15,147 nucleotides of DNA. Origin: Byssochlamys sp. IMV 00236. Its lineage: Eukaryota > Ascomycota > Eurotiomycetes > Eurotiales > Thermoascaceae. Position 1 is the stretch's first letter. The number at the start of each line of letters is the position of its first letter. A model generated the notes under the pieces. It had not been told where the DNA came from and made no database searches. It was given only the letters and a program-made list of their open reading frames with translations. The position numbers and the translations under genes were made by a program. The stretch covers positions 1-15,147 of the forward strand of contig MSJH02000116.1 in NCBI GenBank assembly GCA_001931875.2. Direction: 5' to 3'. Of the stretch, positions 1-8,291 are shown one piece after another.

Positions 1-79
1 TTAAACTTTTACAAACAGACTAAAGAGGGCTATTTCTAATATTAAGTTAATTTCAACTCCAAGACAGAGCCCACCTGTT

Positions 80-197
80 AATATTACGAAAATATTCTTG
101 GCAACGACGAATTTACATTTCATGCAACATGAATTTTGTTCTCACCTTGGGTGTATTTATTTTCGATCACAGGCGAATTTACTTTCCGGAAAGAGTG
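80..197 (-). mobile_element. Terminal repeat of a Tc1/mariner-like element (same family as the one at 13998)
   Basis: Read on the minus strand, this segment matches the left end of the transposon at 13998-14170. The tip at 197-182 has the same 12-bp palindrome CTTTCCGGAAAG (182-193), then AAATTCGCC, then one of the two internal repeat units (108-153, with CACC/GGTG arms at 143-153), then a shared ATATTCTTGnCAAC block near 91-104. The element ends next to a TA dinucleotide (198-199), the expected target of this superfamily. Compared with the right-hand copy it lacks about 43 bp, including most of the outer repeat unit, and about 25 bp further in. No transposase coding is visible at 1-80, so this is either the far end of a copy lying left of the window or a non-autonomous derivative. 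Confidence 0.8.
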
Positions 198-202
198 TAT
201 AT

Positions 203-226
203 CGTTCTCTACGTCGTTCTCTACGT
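203..226. repeat. Two tandem copies of a 12-bp unit
   Basis: CGTTCTCTACGT occurs twice head to tail (203-214, 215-226), just outside the transposon tip at 197. Looser ATCGTCC repeats follow at about 237-254. I see no function; it looks like local slippage. Confidence 0.8.
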
Positions 227-273
227 CATCCCCTAAATCGTCCTTTGCATCGTCCTTTTTATTTTGGCCAAAG

Positions 274-677
274 TTACATGCACCAGAAAATGCACCAGAA
301 AATAGTCCAATGCTACGGACGCTTCCTTGGGATGCTATCTATGTTGTCATTATACAACGTCACATTACCAATACCTCTGCCTAATATAAGGCTTGTCTAG
401 TTCACTCTCTCTGGTATAAAATACGATCTCATCATAATTACACGTGTTCTTGCATCTTTGTTGATCAACTGACAACATAAAACTAGAATAACTAGCAAAA
501 TTTCTTTTTTATCTCTTTCTTCTTGAAAAGAAACAACCCAAGATGGCAACTCCATAAACTCATGCTTAGCTTGATGCCACACATTGAAAGGCTTTGTTGG
601 GCAACATCATAGGTAATGGATACATGTAGCGCCCGTAGTATTAATCTAATTTCTGGTACATTTTCTGGTGCATGTAA
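274..677. repeat. Imperfect inverted repeat pair, possible MITE-like unit
   Basis: The reverse complement of 274-324 matches 627-677 at 43 of 51 positions by hand alignment, and weaker similarity continues inward. The outer part of each arm carries two copies of a 12-bp unit (ATGCACCAGAAA in the left arm at 278-301). The arms are separated by about 300 bp with no recognisable coding sequence. Inverted arms around a short non-coding core are what a miniature element or an inverted duplication would give, but I could not define a target-site duplication. Confidence 0.6.
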
Positions 678-705
678 TGTTTCCCTTTTATTTTTCCAAA
701 TACTA

Positions 706-951
706 ATGGACATTATAACACGTGAGAAGGCGATCTGCATGCTCTACTGCGAGCCATATAGCAAAGCTCTTGCAAAAGAATTATTAGAAGAAGTAGAAAA
801 AGTTGGACTGGATATCTGTTATAGAGACCATCATACAGAGCCTTTCTTATACCCATATGTAAATTTTCCTCATTCTAGACATCATCTGTACTCAGCCTTG
901 CTTAAGGAAAGCAAGCAAACACAATACATATTGTTTAAAGAGAGCCTTTAA
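706..951 (+). CDS. Uncharacterised short protein or 3' exon of a broken gene
   Basis: The frame is open from at least 616 and ends in TAA at 949-951; the ATG at 706 would give 81 residues. The C-terminal 65 residues look like real globular protein: a charged helix (ALAKELLEEVEKVGLD) followed by a stretch rich in His, Tyr, Phe and Pro (ICYRDHHTEPFLYPYVNFPH). I do not recognise the family. An AATAAA lies 17 nt after the stop (968-973), which supports a genuine 3' end. The residues upstream of 706 are translated from the inverted repeat that ends at 677, so I prefer 706 or a lost upstream exon as the coding boundary. It could be the tail of a gene whose 5' part was displaced by the repeat, or a short lineage-specific gene. 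Confidence 0.35.
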   Translation: MDIITREKAICMLYCEPYSKALAKELLEEVEKVGLDICYRDHHTEPFLYPYVNFPHSRHHLYSALLKESKQTQYILFKESL

Positions 952-1741
952 TATGGACTTCATATATAATAAATAAATGTTTTATTAAACTACTTTGAGC
1001 GCTGAATGCAGCTCTTTCTACATTCAAATTCTTTACTTTCTTCTCATCATTCAAGAGTTCTCAATAGCAAGTCACTTGGTAACAAATATCCATTGATCAA
1101 GGTTAAAGTGATTGAAGCCTTTTGAACGTCACTCATAATGAAGTAGCCACAACATTATTAATTACAATGATATACATATTGAGAGGGATATACTTTACAA
1201 GCAGACATTTGATCTGAAAGAGAACTATATCTAGCTTTCATTGAGCATTTACAATGTATGTTATTATCCTTGAAAGTATTTACTTTAGTTCTACAGTCCT
1301 TTGATTCAGTTGCATGGATATCATATCATGCATAGCAAATACTATATTAAAACGGTGAAGCTAACCATCGCCAAGTAGCCCAATTTATCAAATTCGACAC
1401 GATTATGAGAATGAAATCTAAGGTAAATCCTGAGACAAGATGAACCAAGGTAAACGCAGCTCTGCCACTATTTTGGTTTATTATTCAATTTAATGTTGCA
1501 TTATCTTCTTCTCTGCCTTTTGATTACAACCGACTTTTTAGCTTACGTTGCATGAAGCATTACTACCAAAATTGGAAGATAATGCATAAACTTTAGTTTT
1601 GAATACGTTTTCAGTATTTAGGATGAGCTTATAGTGTTCTTTCATAATGGGTTACTCTCTTGTGTATGTATTCAAATAACCGTCTGATACTCATGATAAG
1701 CTTATAATGTTTACACAATTATTAAAAACTTCAAATCTTTA
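952..1741. other. Intergenic, no gene seen
   Basis: AT-rich sequence between two 3' ends. The plus-strand ORF has its poly(A) signal at 968-973 and the minus-strand regulator ends at 1742. I see no long ORF, RNA gene or clear repeat here. Confidence 0.6.
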
Positions 1742-1743
1742 TT
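1738..1743 (-). terminator. Poly(A) signal AATAAA overlapping a stop codon
   Basis: On the minus strand the stop TAA (1744-1742) is part of TAATAAA, so the polyadenylation hexamer overlaps the end of the coding region. It is inferred from consensus only. Confidence 0.4.
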
Positions 1744-3048
1744 ACTTTTTATTTGGAGGCCTGGAGCACGTAGTGCTGCTGGCAACAAAACTGTTAATCA
1801 CTTTATTCATACCAGCCACCAGCGTGCTCCAGCGAAAGACTTTGATATCCTTTTCTATTTTGCTTGTTGTGGGCTCGTCATAGCCCATGACTCGGGAGAA
1901 AAAAACGGGATCAGCATCCTTTTTCTCTGCATTTTTGGTTAGCGTAATCGGTTCGAAGCATTGAAGATTGCGGCGGATCCTATTTCTTTCCTCCCGACAA
2001 AAATGCATCAACAGACACACCTCAATCAGCTCGATAAAGTCTGTAGACGTGATAAACCAATCTTTCTTTTGTGGCCAGTAAATGCAAGAAACAGCCACTT
2101 CTCCAATGTCTCGTGGGTCTATTTTATCGCCTTTCTTGTTCTTCTTAGACTTGTGACCAGTGCCATTATAGAATTCAAAACCAACATAGAGAATTCGTCT
2201 TTCAGTATTGTTCACCTTGGGTGCAATAGGATGGACCGGAGTAGAGCTATCAAGTGAGTTATAGTCGTTGCGTAACCAAAGAGTTGGAGTGTTGTCGTTA
2301 CGGAAGCCATTGAACGATTCACCAGGATTGACTTGATGAGAGGCAAATTTCAAACAGAACCTGCCATCAATGAGCCTGTCTGTGCAATATTTGTATGGGA
2401 AGCTTTGCAAAAGACGGGCATTAATGTTCAGAGTCGCCTTTTTGATGTTTGCATATGGATCCATTAGTCCTTGAGGAGGACTGATTAGCTTTACATTATC
2501 TGAAGAAATGCCTTTACAGGATGCATCACCCGAAGAAGATCCACCACAAAAAGAGATGCCAGAAAAAGAGGCGTCGGAAGAATTAGAGGCTGCTATTTGA
2601 TGCTGAGCGGAATAAGCCATTAATTGCGGTATTGGTTGAGGATTAGGAGCCACATAAATGGTAGGAAGCAAAATATCTGGAGGAGTTACTGGGCGTTGTG
2701 CAGCTGAAACCATTGGCTGCTGACTAGTGGAAGGATTAGCCAGAAAATCTGGTCCGAACAGGGCAGTAAATGCATTATCAGGAACGGTCTGTAAGGCAGT
2801 TATATCGAAATTGGAGGCGCCATAGTTTTGTATTTGAAAGAAGGCTGGAGGAGCTGTAGTTCTGTTTTGTAAGAGCTCCTCACAGTTGAAGAAGTTTTCT
2901 TCAAGTTCTGTATCCGCTTGGGATGGCAGTTGATCAAGGGAGTTATAGTCTAAAAAAAGTGTAAGTCGGAAAAAAAAAATTAGATGTGCTTTGTCTTACC
3001 AAAGTACAAAGGTTCATTAAAAAGGTTGCTGTAGTAGTTATTGCTCAT
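1742..3048 (-). CDS. Putative transcriptional regulator with a DUF7082-like C-terminal domain (two exons)
   Basis: Exon 1 is 3048-3000 (ATG at 3048-3046). A 50-nt intron (2999-2950; GTAAG donor, TTTTTTTAG acceptor) splits an Asp codon, and exon 2 is 2949-1742. The product is 418 aa. Residues 1-170 are Gln/Ser/Pro-rich and probably disordered. From about 195 a folded region begins. Its most diagnostic part, residues ~290-400, has SCIYW, then FITSTDFIELIEV, EERNRIRRNL, FFSRVMGY and IEKDIKVFRW. I recall this order from the domain catalogued as DUF7082 in fungal proteins, some tied to spore development, so a nuclear regulatory role is an inference. The basic EERNRIRRNL helix would suit nucleic-acid contact. 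The shorter reading from the ATG at 2713 would drop 95 residues that stay in frame, so I prefer 3048. A minus-strand TATA-like site lies 63 nt upstream. Confidence 0.85.
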
Positions 3049-3110
3049 TTTGGTACAAGTAAAATAGCCGAGAAGATAAATAGATCTACCATATAAAAAA
3101 GACTGCCAAC

Positions 3111-3117
3111 TTTTATA
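3111..3117 (-). promoter_or_regulatory. TATA-like box for the DUF7082-like gene
   Basis: The minus strand reads TATAAAA here, 63 nt upstream of the proposed ATG at 3048. That spacing suits a start site roughly 30 nt downstream of the box. Confidence 0.4.
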
Positions 3118-3929
3118 TCTTTTGAAAAAGAGAGACTGTATGCAGCTTTCTATTTGCTAGCAGTAATGACGTCTGGTCAGCATTGCTACATTGCATGAAA
3201 GCTCATTCATTTTACATGGCTTTAAGTAAAAGATAAAGCATGAATTGCTCTCGGAAGCGATGTCTTTGATAATGAAGATGATACGTTATTTTCCTGGAAT
3301 TTATTCAATAGATATCGTGTGTATCTTTTTGACATGTAGAATCTGTAAAATTAATTCAGTCTATAGCGTGTGTATTTTACATAATAAAATAGTCAACTTG
3401 TCAAGAATGCTGATCTGAGGCAGCTATAATCACCTTTAATTTGGTTGGAATTGAAACCAAAATTAACTTTGTCAGTCATGCCGTCAATTGCTGTATCGGA
3501 AATTTGCGTGATTGGGACATGGTATCCAATGCATAAAAACTTCAATTCATGGCATTATAGGCTCGTAAATCATTTATCGGCAGTATAGATAAACGTAAAC
3601 AAACGCTTGGTGCTTCTTCAAAGGTTCAAAAAGAAAGAACATACTATTGATTAATGTATAGCTAGGAAGCAGCTGTATATAGTTTATTATTTCTTTATAC
3701 TTTATTCAAGAATATGTATGGTATTAATGTTAATGCTCTCTATTGTGAATGAATGTATGTCCTGGAGTGATTACGTAGTAGAACAGTAGTAGTAGTAGTA
3801 GTCCGCGTTTAGCAACAGTGTATTAAGCCATGGTATGTTGTTGATTTCTTTTTAAATTTACATTTAAACACAAAATCTATTATCGGTAAGGCCATTTAAT
3901 GTACTGTAAATCTTTGTATATCATGTAGA
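3118..3929. other. Intergenic; microsatellite and small hairpin only
   Basis: There is no convincing gene. A short GTA/AGT microsatellite lies near 3785-3802. At about 3436-3466 TTAATTTGGTT and AACCAAAATTAA can pair around an 8-nt loop with a one-base bulge. Neither has an assigned role. Confidence 0.5.
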
Positions 3930-4291
3930 ATGACGCCTTTTGATGAAGAATATAGTACCGAGGATATAAATTGCTTTGCTATGGTTCATGAGTTATATTC
4001 ATGTAATACAAATTTAATAAAGCATTCAAGATGCCCATATTGCTACAATCTATTAGTATATAGTTTACTCCATTGCACCGGGATGTACCATCATCTAGGT
4101 TACTACGGCTACCTAAACGTTTTCAATGCACAATATCAGCATCTCCATATTTACATCATCCAATCGGAACGCAGATCATAGTAGTTACTGAAAAAGGAGA
4201 AAATAATCTAAAGGCATTTATTGGATTGTTTTTAAATTTCAGTGAAAGGTTTAAGATTGAAATGAGAACAACAGAGACCAAACGCCAGTGA
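3930..4291 (+). other. Weak overlapping ORFs of unknown status
   Basis: An 83-codon frame (ATG at 3930, stop at 4181) and a second frame ending in TGA at 4291 overlap. The second reads as plausible protein after about 4150 (GTQIIVVTEKGENNLKAF) but has a stop just upstream of 4073 and no good start. One gene with an intron or a frameshift is possible, but I could not find splice sites that join the frames convincingly. No family is recognised. Confidence 0.15.
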
Positions 4292-4491
4292 CATAATCTC
4301 TATTCTCTCGTTGTAAGAGAAGAAGATGTCTATGATAGTGTTGTGATTCTTTCTAGTCTAAACTAAAAATGATCTACAGCTAATTGGACATCTCATTTTG
4401 GAGGGTTTTGCAACATTTTAATCTTAACTCCGGTTAATTTCATCATTGTCTTTAATTCTCTGTTTCTCTCTTTTGTAATCAAACGATAATC

Positions 4492-5482
4492 ATGCCAAGA
4501 TTCGGAGGAGCGCCTAAATGTCCACGCTGTGAAAAATGTAAGTCAAAGAGTATACGTCTAACGCGATATCTAATAGCTTTCCTTTATAGCGGTCTATATG
4601 GCAGAACAAGTATTAAGAACATATGTGACTGAAACTGCTTGAGACTGACAGAGATAATATAGGTGCTTGGTCCTGGAGGACCGTGGCATAACTACTGTCT
4701 CACATGCAAAGTAAAATATATTATGTTTATGCGTTTATTTCATTCTAATATCGTCATCTCATTAGGAATGTAACAAGAGGCTAGACTCGACAACACTCAC
4801 CGAAAAGAACAATGAAGTAATGAAACAACAAATAAAATAAGAGACAATATTAAACTGAGACAACGAATAGGCTTATTGCAGAGTTTGCTATAATCGACAA
4901 TGGGGACCCAAAGGCTATGGATTTGGTAATAGTCAACATGGACCAATGTAATGACTTACCAACTCTTTCTTGATAGCTGGTGGAGCAGCCTTTTTGAGCA
5001 CAGAGACCAAGTTACCTAGCGAGATATTGAAGGAAAAGAATTTGAATACGCCTTCACCTACGCTACCACCGCGTCCTGTAAAGACTACTGATACACCATC
5101 ACCACTACCACCACCACCTGCTCGTCCAGAACCAGTAAGTGATATGGAGGAAAGTAAGCCAAATATGACTTCATTCTGGACAAAACCTGCATCTGAGGGA
5201 GAAGGAGGAGGAGGATATATCCGCAATCATACAGGTTACGTGCCACGTAAGCTCAATTTTCAAACGCAAAGTGATATTTGTACATCATGCAAGAAGCCTG
5301 TCTATGCAGCTGAATTAGCCCTTGGTGCTGGTAATAAGTATCATAAGGCTTGCTTGAAATGCATAGGGTGTGGTAAAAGGTTGGATTCAACAAATATGGT
5401 AGATCGTAATTCTGATCTCTTTTGCACAACATGTTATTCCAAATCATTTGCGCCTTACCACGTACGAGGGCCAAAATCATAA
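4492..5482 (+). CDS. Two-LIM-domain protein, CRP type (six exons)
   Basis: Exons are 4492-4537, 4590-4609, 4663-4710, 4766-4816, 4871-4925 and 4977-5482; all five introns are 51-55 nt with GT/AG ends. The 241-aa product has LIM1 with zinc ligands C10, C13, H31, C34, C37, C40, C58 and C61, and LIM2 with C175, C178, H196, C199, C202, C205, C223 and C226. Both fit C-X2-C-X17-H-X2-C-X2-C-X2-C-X17-C-X2-C. After LIM1 comes WGPKGYGFAGGAAFLST, the glycine-rich signature that follows LIM domains in animal and plant cysteine-rich proteins. A Pro-rich linker (about 95-130, with runs such as PLPPPPARP) and a GEGGGG patch separate the domains. CRPs bind partner proteins rather than catalyse, commonly at actin or in the nucleus; which applies here is not visible. 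The 20-nt second exon is easily missed by gene finders. Confidence 0.95.
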
Positions 5483-5506
5483 CGTATAAAATAACTTTTT
5501 ATTTAT

Positions 5507-5512
5507 AATAAA
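5507..5512 (+). terminator. Poly(A) signal of the LIM gene
   Basis: AATAAA begins 25 nt after the TAA stop at 5480-5482. Confidence 0.5.
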
Positions 5513-6330
5513 TAACGACTATTACTGTACTTTTTATAAAAGCAAAGGCATATTAGATGCGCGACTAACCAAGGGAAATCGTTGAAGAGAGCTTTTAGAT
5601 TGCAGACTATTTAAATACAAGATATCATTGTTTAACGATTTACACGACAATGGTACTCATCAAGTGCACAATATGCTGTATAACAAAAACTTATACATGT
5701 ATTTTCTTTTTATTTTCTGTCCACTCTTTTATTTTAGTCTACTGCGTCTACCAAGGCCTTGGCATGGTCATTCAAGCCAATGTGTCCGAAACGACTGACC
5801 CCTCGGACCTAAGTATACAATGCTAGCATTTGACAGTATGTTTAATGACTCCTGCTTTTATTACCCGAGGAATCAGAATATGACCGTGCTTGTTTAAAGC
5901 TTGGCCATGAAGTGTCCATCCATTCAAGTAGAGTAACATAGAATTTGAAAACTTGTTCCTAGTTTCTGGTTTCTGTTTTGGTTACATCTGCTTAAATTAT
6001 GTAATGGTTTCCTGTTTTTGTCACAATCTCTGTGTGTAAGAAAAATTCGAGTACAACAAAATCCTTAAAGACGGCATAAATAGACGAACTGATCTCTGCT
6101 TGGTTATCATTCACCATGTTTGGTTTGCTGAAGCACAAGGTAGATCCTATAACTCCTCGCATACACAGAATAGCCATGCATAAAGGGCTTATCATGTGCA
6201 GCGTACACTAAACTATGAATGACATTTGGGATCATTTAAAGGTACAAGACTAGCTAGCCTCAATAAGAAAAGTATAACTCATACCGCTAGAACAAATAGA
6301 GAGTAATGAATTGTCTATAATCGAAGGGGA
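5513..6330. other. No confident gene; patchy minus-strand coding potential
   Basis: On the minus strand several short open stretches look protein-like but sit in different frames. One runs from about 6227 through YAAHDKPFMHGYSVYAR. Another is 6195-5992. A third, near 5960-5865, reads LYLNGWTLHGQALNKHGH. A last one reads RFGHIGLNDHAKALVDAVD and ends in TAA near 5741. Candidate splice sites exist (for example GTAATA near 5863 and CTTAG near 5811) but no single gene model uses all the pieces. This may be a degraded gene or repeat; I do not recognise a family. Confidence 0.25.
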
Positions 6331-6495
6331 ATGAAAGCTGGAAGATGTTGTACCAGCATCCTAGATATCAAAGAAGACAGAAGCTTAACTCTTCTTTGTG
6401 GCTTCATGATTTTGACAATCGTTATATATACAATATCTGTGTTTATATTCAATGGCTCTGTAAATTATCACTGCATATCAACTTTTAATCAATAG
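6331..6495 (+). CDS. Possible first exon of a small membrane protein
   Basis: An ATG at 6331 opens 54 codons. The N-terminus MKAGRCCTSILDIKEDRS is followed by a strongly hydrophobic segment (residues ~19-41, LTLLCGFMILTIVIYTISVFIF) that would span a membrane once. A Cys-rich start followed by a membrane span is reminiscent of small multi-span fungal membrane proteins, but only one span is seen. A donor GTAAAT at about 6463 with acceptor CATTAG at about 6540 would extend it by 16 codons to a stop. The start of a larger gene is an equally fair reading. Confidence 0.25.
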   Translation: MKAGRCCTSILDIKEDRSLTLLCGFMILTIVIYTISVFIFNGSVNYHCISTFNQ

Positions 6496-6720
6496 CTAAC
6501 TTGAACAAGCATTTATTTTCTTATACTATCTTAAACATTAGAAGTCAGATATGGAAGTGGAGGCGATTTTGATGCATGTTACAAGCGTTTAGGTAGAGGA
6601 AAGAGGATACCATCCATATTAAATAAATAGTGACTTTTAAACAACCAACAATAGCTTTTCGTCTTTTTTTCTTTTGCTCCTACTTTGGGAGATTGCTGTA
6701 TATGCATATATTTTTTCAAG

Positions 6721-6893
6721 ATTTAAAAAACTTAAAAAGAATAAAGATTGCTGTGCAAAACAATGTCAAACGCTTGCTTCACAATGATTTATCTGATATT
6801 GCTTATATAGAAAAACGTATTACACTTGAACAAATGAAGGCAACTGAAAAGCTAGAATCTTCATTCACCAAAACTATTCAACATATAGCTTAG
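6721..6893 (+). CDS. Possible terminal exon, helical protein of unknown family
   Basis: After a T-rich TTTTTTCAAG acceptor-like site (ends 6720) the frame reads DLKNLKRIKIAVQNNVKRLL and continues as a charged, probably helical segment to TAA at 6891-6893. Joining it to 6541-6590 (YGSGGDFDACYKRL) through a ~130-nt intron keeps the frame (split Asp codon), but the upstream exon of such a gene is not secure. No family is recognised. Confidence 0.25.
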
Positions 6894-7111
6894 GTCCATC
6901 CCTCACAGGGCGAAAACCTGTTCTAGCATCGTGGAGGGGAAGAAAAAATGAATAGGCTCTTGAATCCAATAGAGCTGATAATATTGGGCCAACGTGGACC
7001 ACGTCAAGTATAGAACGCGATTGCTGTACTGCCTATGGTGAGGCAATACTCTATACTTATAACAATCGTTGAGGCCGTATTACCTGCTTGCATGGAAGAG
7101 TCTACCACATA

Positions 7112-7399
7112 ATGAATAGCAGAGGTGCAACCAGGTCTCTTGGAGGTATTCTATTTGACACTAGGGGTATTGTTCACGAGAAGCCCGATGGAAACACCTC
7201 ACAAAAACCCCACTTTTTGTACGTGGATACTACTGATAAGATTCACCACGTTACGAAAAGCTCGCTGAGACAAATGTATAAACGAAGTATCCCTATCAAA
7301 TTATCATGCGTGAATAGAGTACCAGCCATTCAAAATATGAGAGGTGAAGAGAAAAAGGAAAAAGAGAAAACTCTCCCTTTTCATATTTGCAGAAACTGA
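7112..7399 (+). CDS. Uncharacterised ORF, 95 codons
   Basis: An ATG at 7112 opens a frame to TGA at 7397-7399; the frame is also open slightly upstream (from 7088). The amino-acid mix looks like ordinary protein (SLGGILFDTRGIVHEKPDG, later HFLYVDTTDKIHHVTKSSL) and ends in a Lys/Glu-rich tail. It lies between the LINE remnant and the uncertain exons at 6331-6893, has no clear promoter, and could itself be part of an old repeat. I do not recognise it. Confidence 0.3.
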   Translation: MNSRGATRSLGGILFDTRGIVHEKPDGNTSQKPHFLYVDTTDKIHHVTKSSLRQMYKRSIPIKLSCVNRVPAIQNMRGEEKKEKEKTLPFHICRN

Positions 7400-7584
7400 A
7401 GTCAAAAAATGTCAAGGCAGAAGGCACAACCTGAGAGATTCTCTGACTGAGTGAGAGAGGCAACATATTCAGTGTATAACCTTGTCAAAGTCAAAGAAGT
7501 GTCATGAATTATATGAACAATAATGTTTATCAGCAAATGATAGATTTTCTAAACCGCGCTTCACTATCAACTACATGAATTATT
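7400..7584. other. No gene; probably decayed LINE continuation on the minus strand
   Basis: On the minus strand the frame one base over from the DFNAR segment reads EIIHVVDSEARFRKSIIC down to about 7535 before two stops. That would fit a frameshifted continuation of the LINE endonuclease. Nothing below 7535 is recognisable, and I found no reverse-transcriptase motif. Confidence 0.35.
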
Positions 7585-8291
7585 TCAGCTTATAACTGCA
7601 CCCCAAGGATTGATCGAAAGATCTCCCGTGTAAGAACCAAGCCTAGCGTTAAAATCACTGAGGTATTGGTTGTAGTTTTATAGCTGTTGTTAGTACTCGT
7701 GTAAATGCGTAGAATCAAAGCAAAGAAGTGTTGAGTCCCTGGTTTATCCTTTCATTAGAAGCGAAAGAAAGAACTCATAGCAAAAAGAAATCAGGTTGTT
7801 TTAAAAGAGGTCGAAGTCCTAATTAATATACATGTAATTAGGTCAAATGCGTTCAAATACGACAATCCATCACACATGATGGTTTGCCTTGTGTTAGGAG
7901 TTGTTGACAGGAGCGATGATAGAATTTCCAAAACTGTTCGATTATCTAGGGAAGGTGGTAAATGCAAACAGTGAATTAATGTATCAGCTACTGTAAAGGA
8001 AAGTTGATGCTGAGCAAAAGAAGAATCACGAGGGGGCAAGTGATGGATGCAGCACAGACAGTTGGGATTTACCAGCATACATATACCTTGAGCGCCTCTA
8101 TTATTATAGTACTCAATAGGTATACCATACGTATGAAATTGTTTCTAATTGGCTGGGTATCATGCAGATGGGAGTAATCAGGTTTCAGTGGTTAAAAGGG
8201 CCGATGTTGGTTGTGCTGCGTCAATAATAGGTGTAATGACATGCCTGGGTAGGCCAGTGGTGCTCAAATGTGTAATTGTTAAGTGGCTCAT
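7585..8291 (-). pseudogene. LINE ORF2 remnant: endonuclease domain
   Basis: The frame starts at an ATG (8291-8289) overlapping the ORF1 stop as ATGA. It runs to 7791 with stops only at codons 38 (8180-8178, TGA), 44 (8162-8160, TGA) and 49 (8147-8145, TAG). Recognisable blocks are GLPRHV (codons 13-18), LLTTETxLL with Glu36 as the likely metal ligand, a YGIPIEYYNNRGAQGICMLV block, LPPSLDN and TIMC at codons 137-140. After a ~210-bp insert the domain resumes at 7656 with DFNARLGSYTGD and SINPWGAV, ending in TGA at 7587-7585. In intact relatives this domain nicks target DNA for reverse transcription. The usual Gly before DFN is missing here. Confidence 0.8.
7659..7868. mobile_element. ~210-bp insertion inside the LINE endonuclease domain
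   Basis: The segment is bounded by two copies of the pentamer ATCAC (7654-7658 and 7869-7873; GTGAT on the minus strand). Subtracting the segment plus one pentamer (215 bp) brings TIMC and DFNARLG into the same frame and directly next to each other, as expected in this domain. That makes it a discrete insertion with a 5-bp target duplication. Its ends are only weakly inverted (GGTATTGGTTGTAG versus GGATTGTCGTATTT), and it has no coding capacity. A MITE is the best guess; the class is unknown. Confidence 0.5.

Noticed and set aside
3785..3802. GTA/AGT repeat as a CRISPR-like or functional array
   Set aside because: It is a simple trinucleotide microsatellite with no spacers.
5132..5200. An extra intron in the last LIM exon (GTAAGT at about 5135)
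   Set aside because: The frame is open across it, and no pyrimidine-rich acceptor follows at a suitable distance.
4933..5226. Antisense ORF across the LIM gene
   Set aside because: It mirrors the Pro/Gly-rich linker of the LIM gene on the other strand; the spliced plus-strand gene explains the sequence.
5741..6230. A spliced minus-strand gene ending in LNDHAKALVDAVD
   Set aside because: Several protein-like pieces exist, but no set of GT/AG sites joins them in one frame. It is described only as patchy coding potential.
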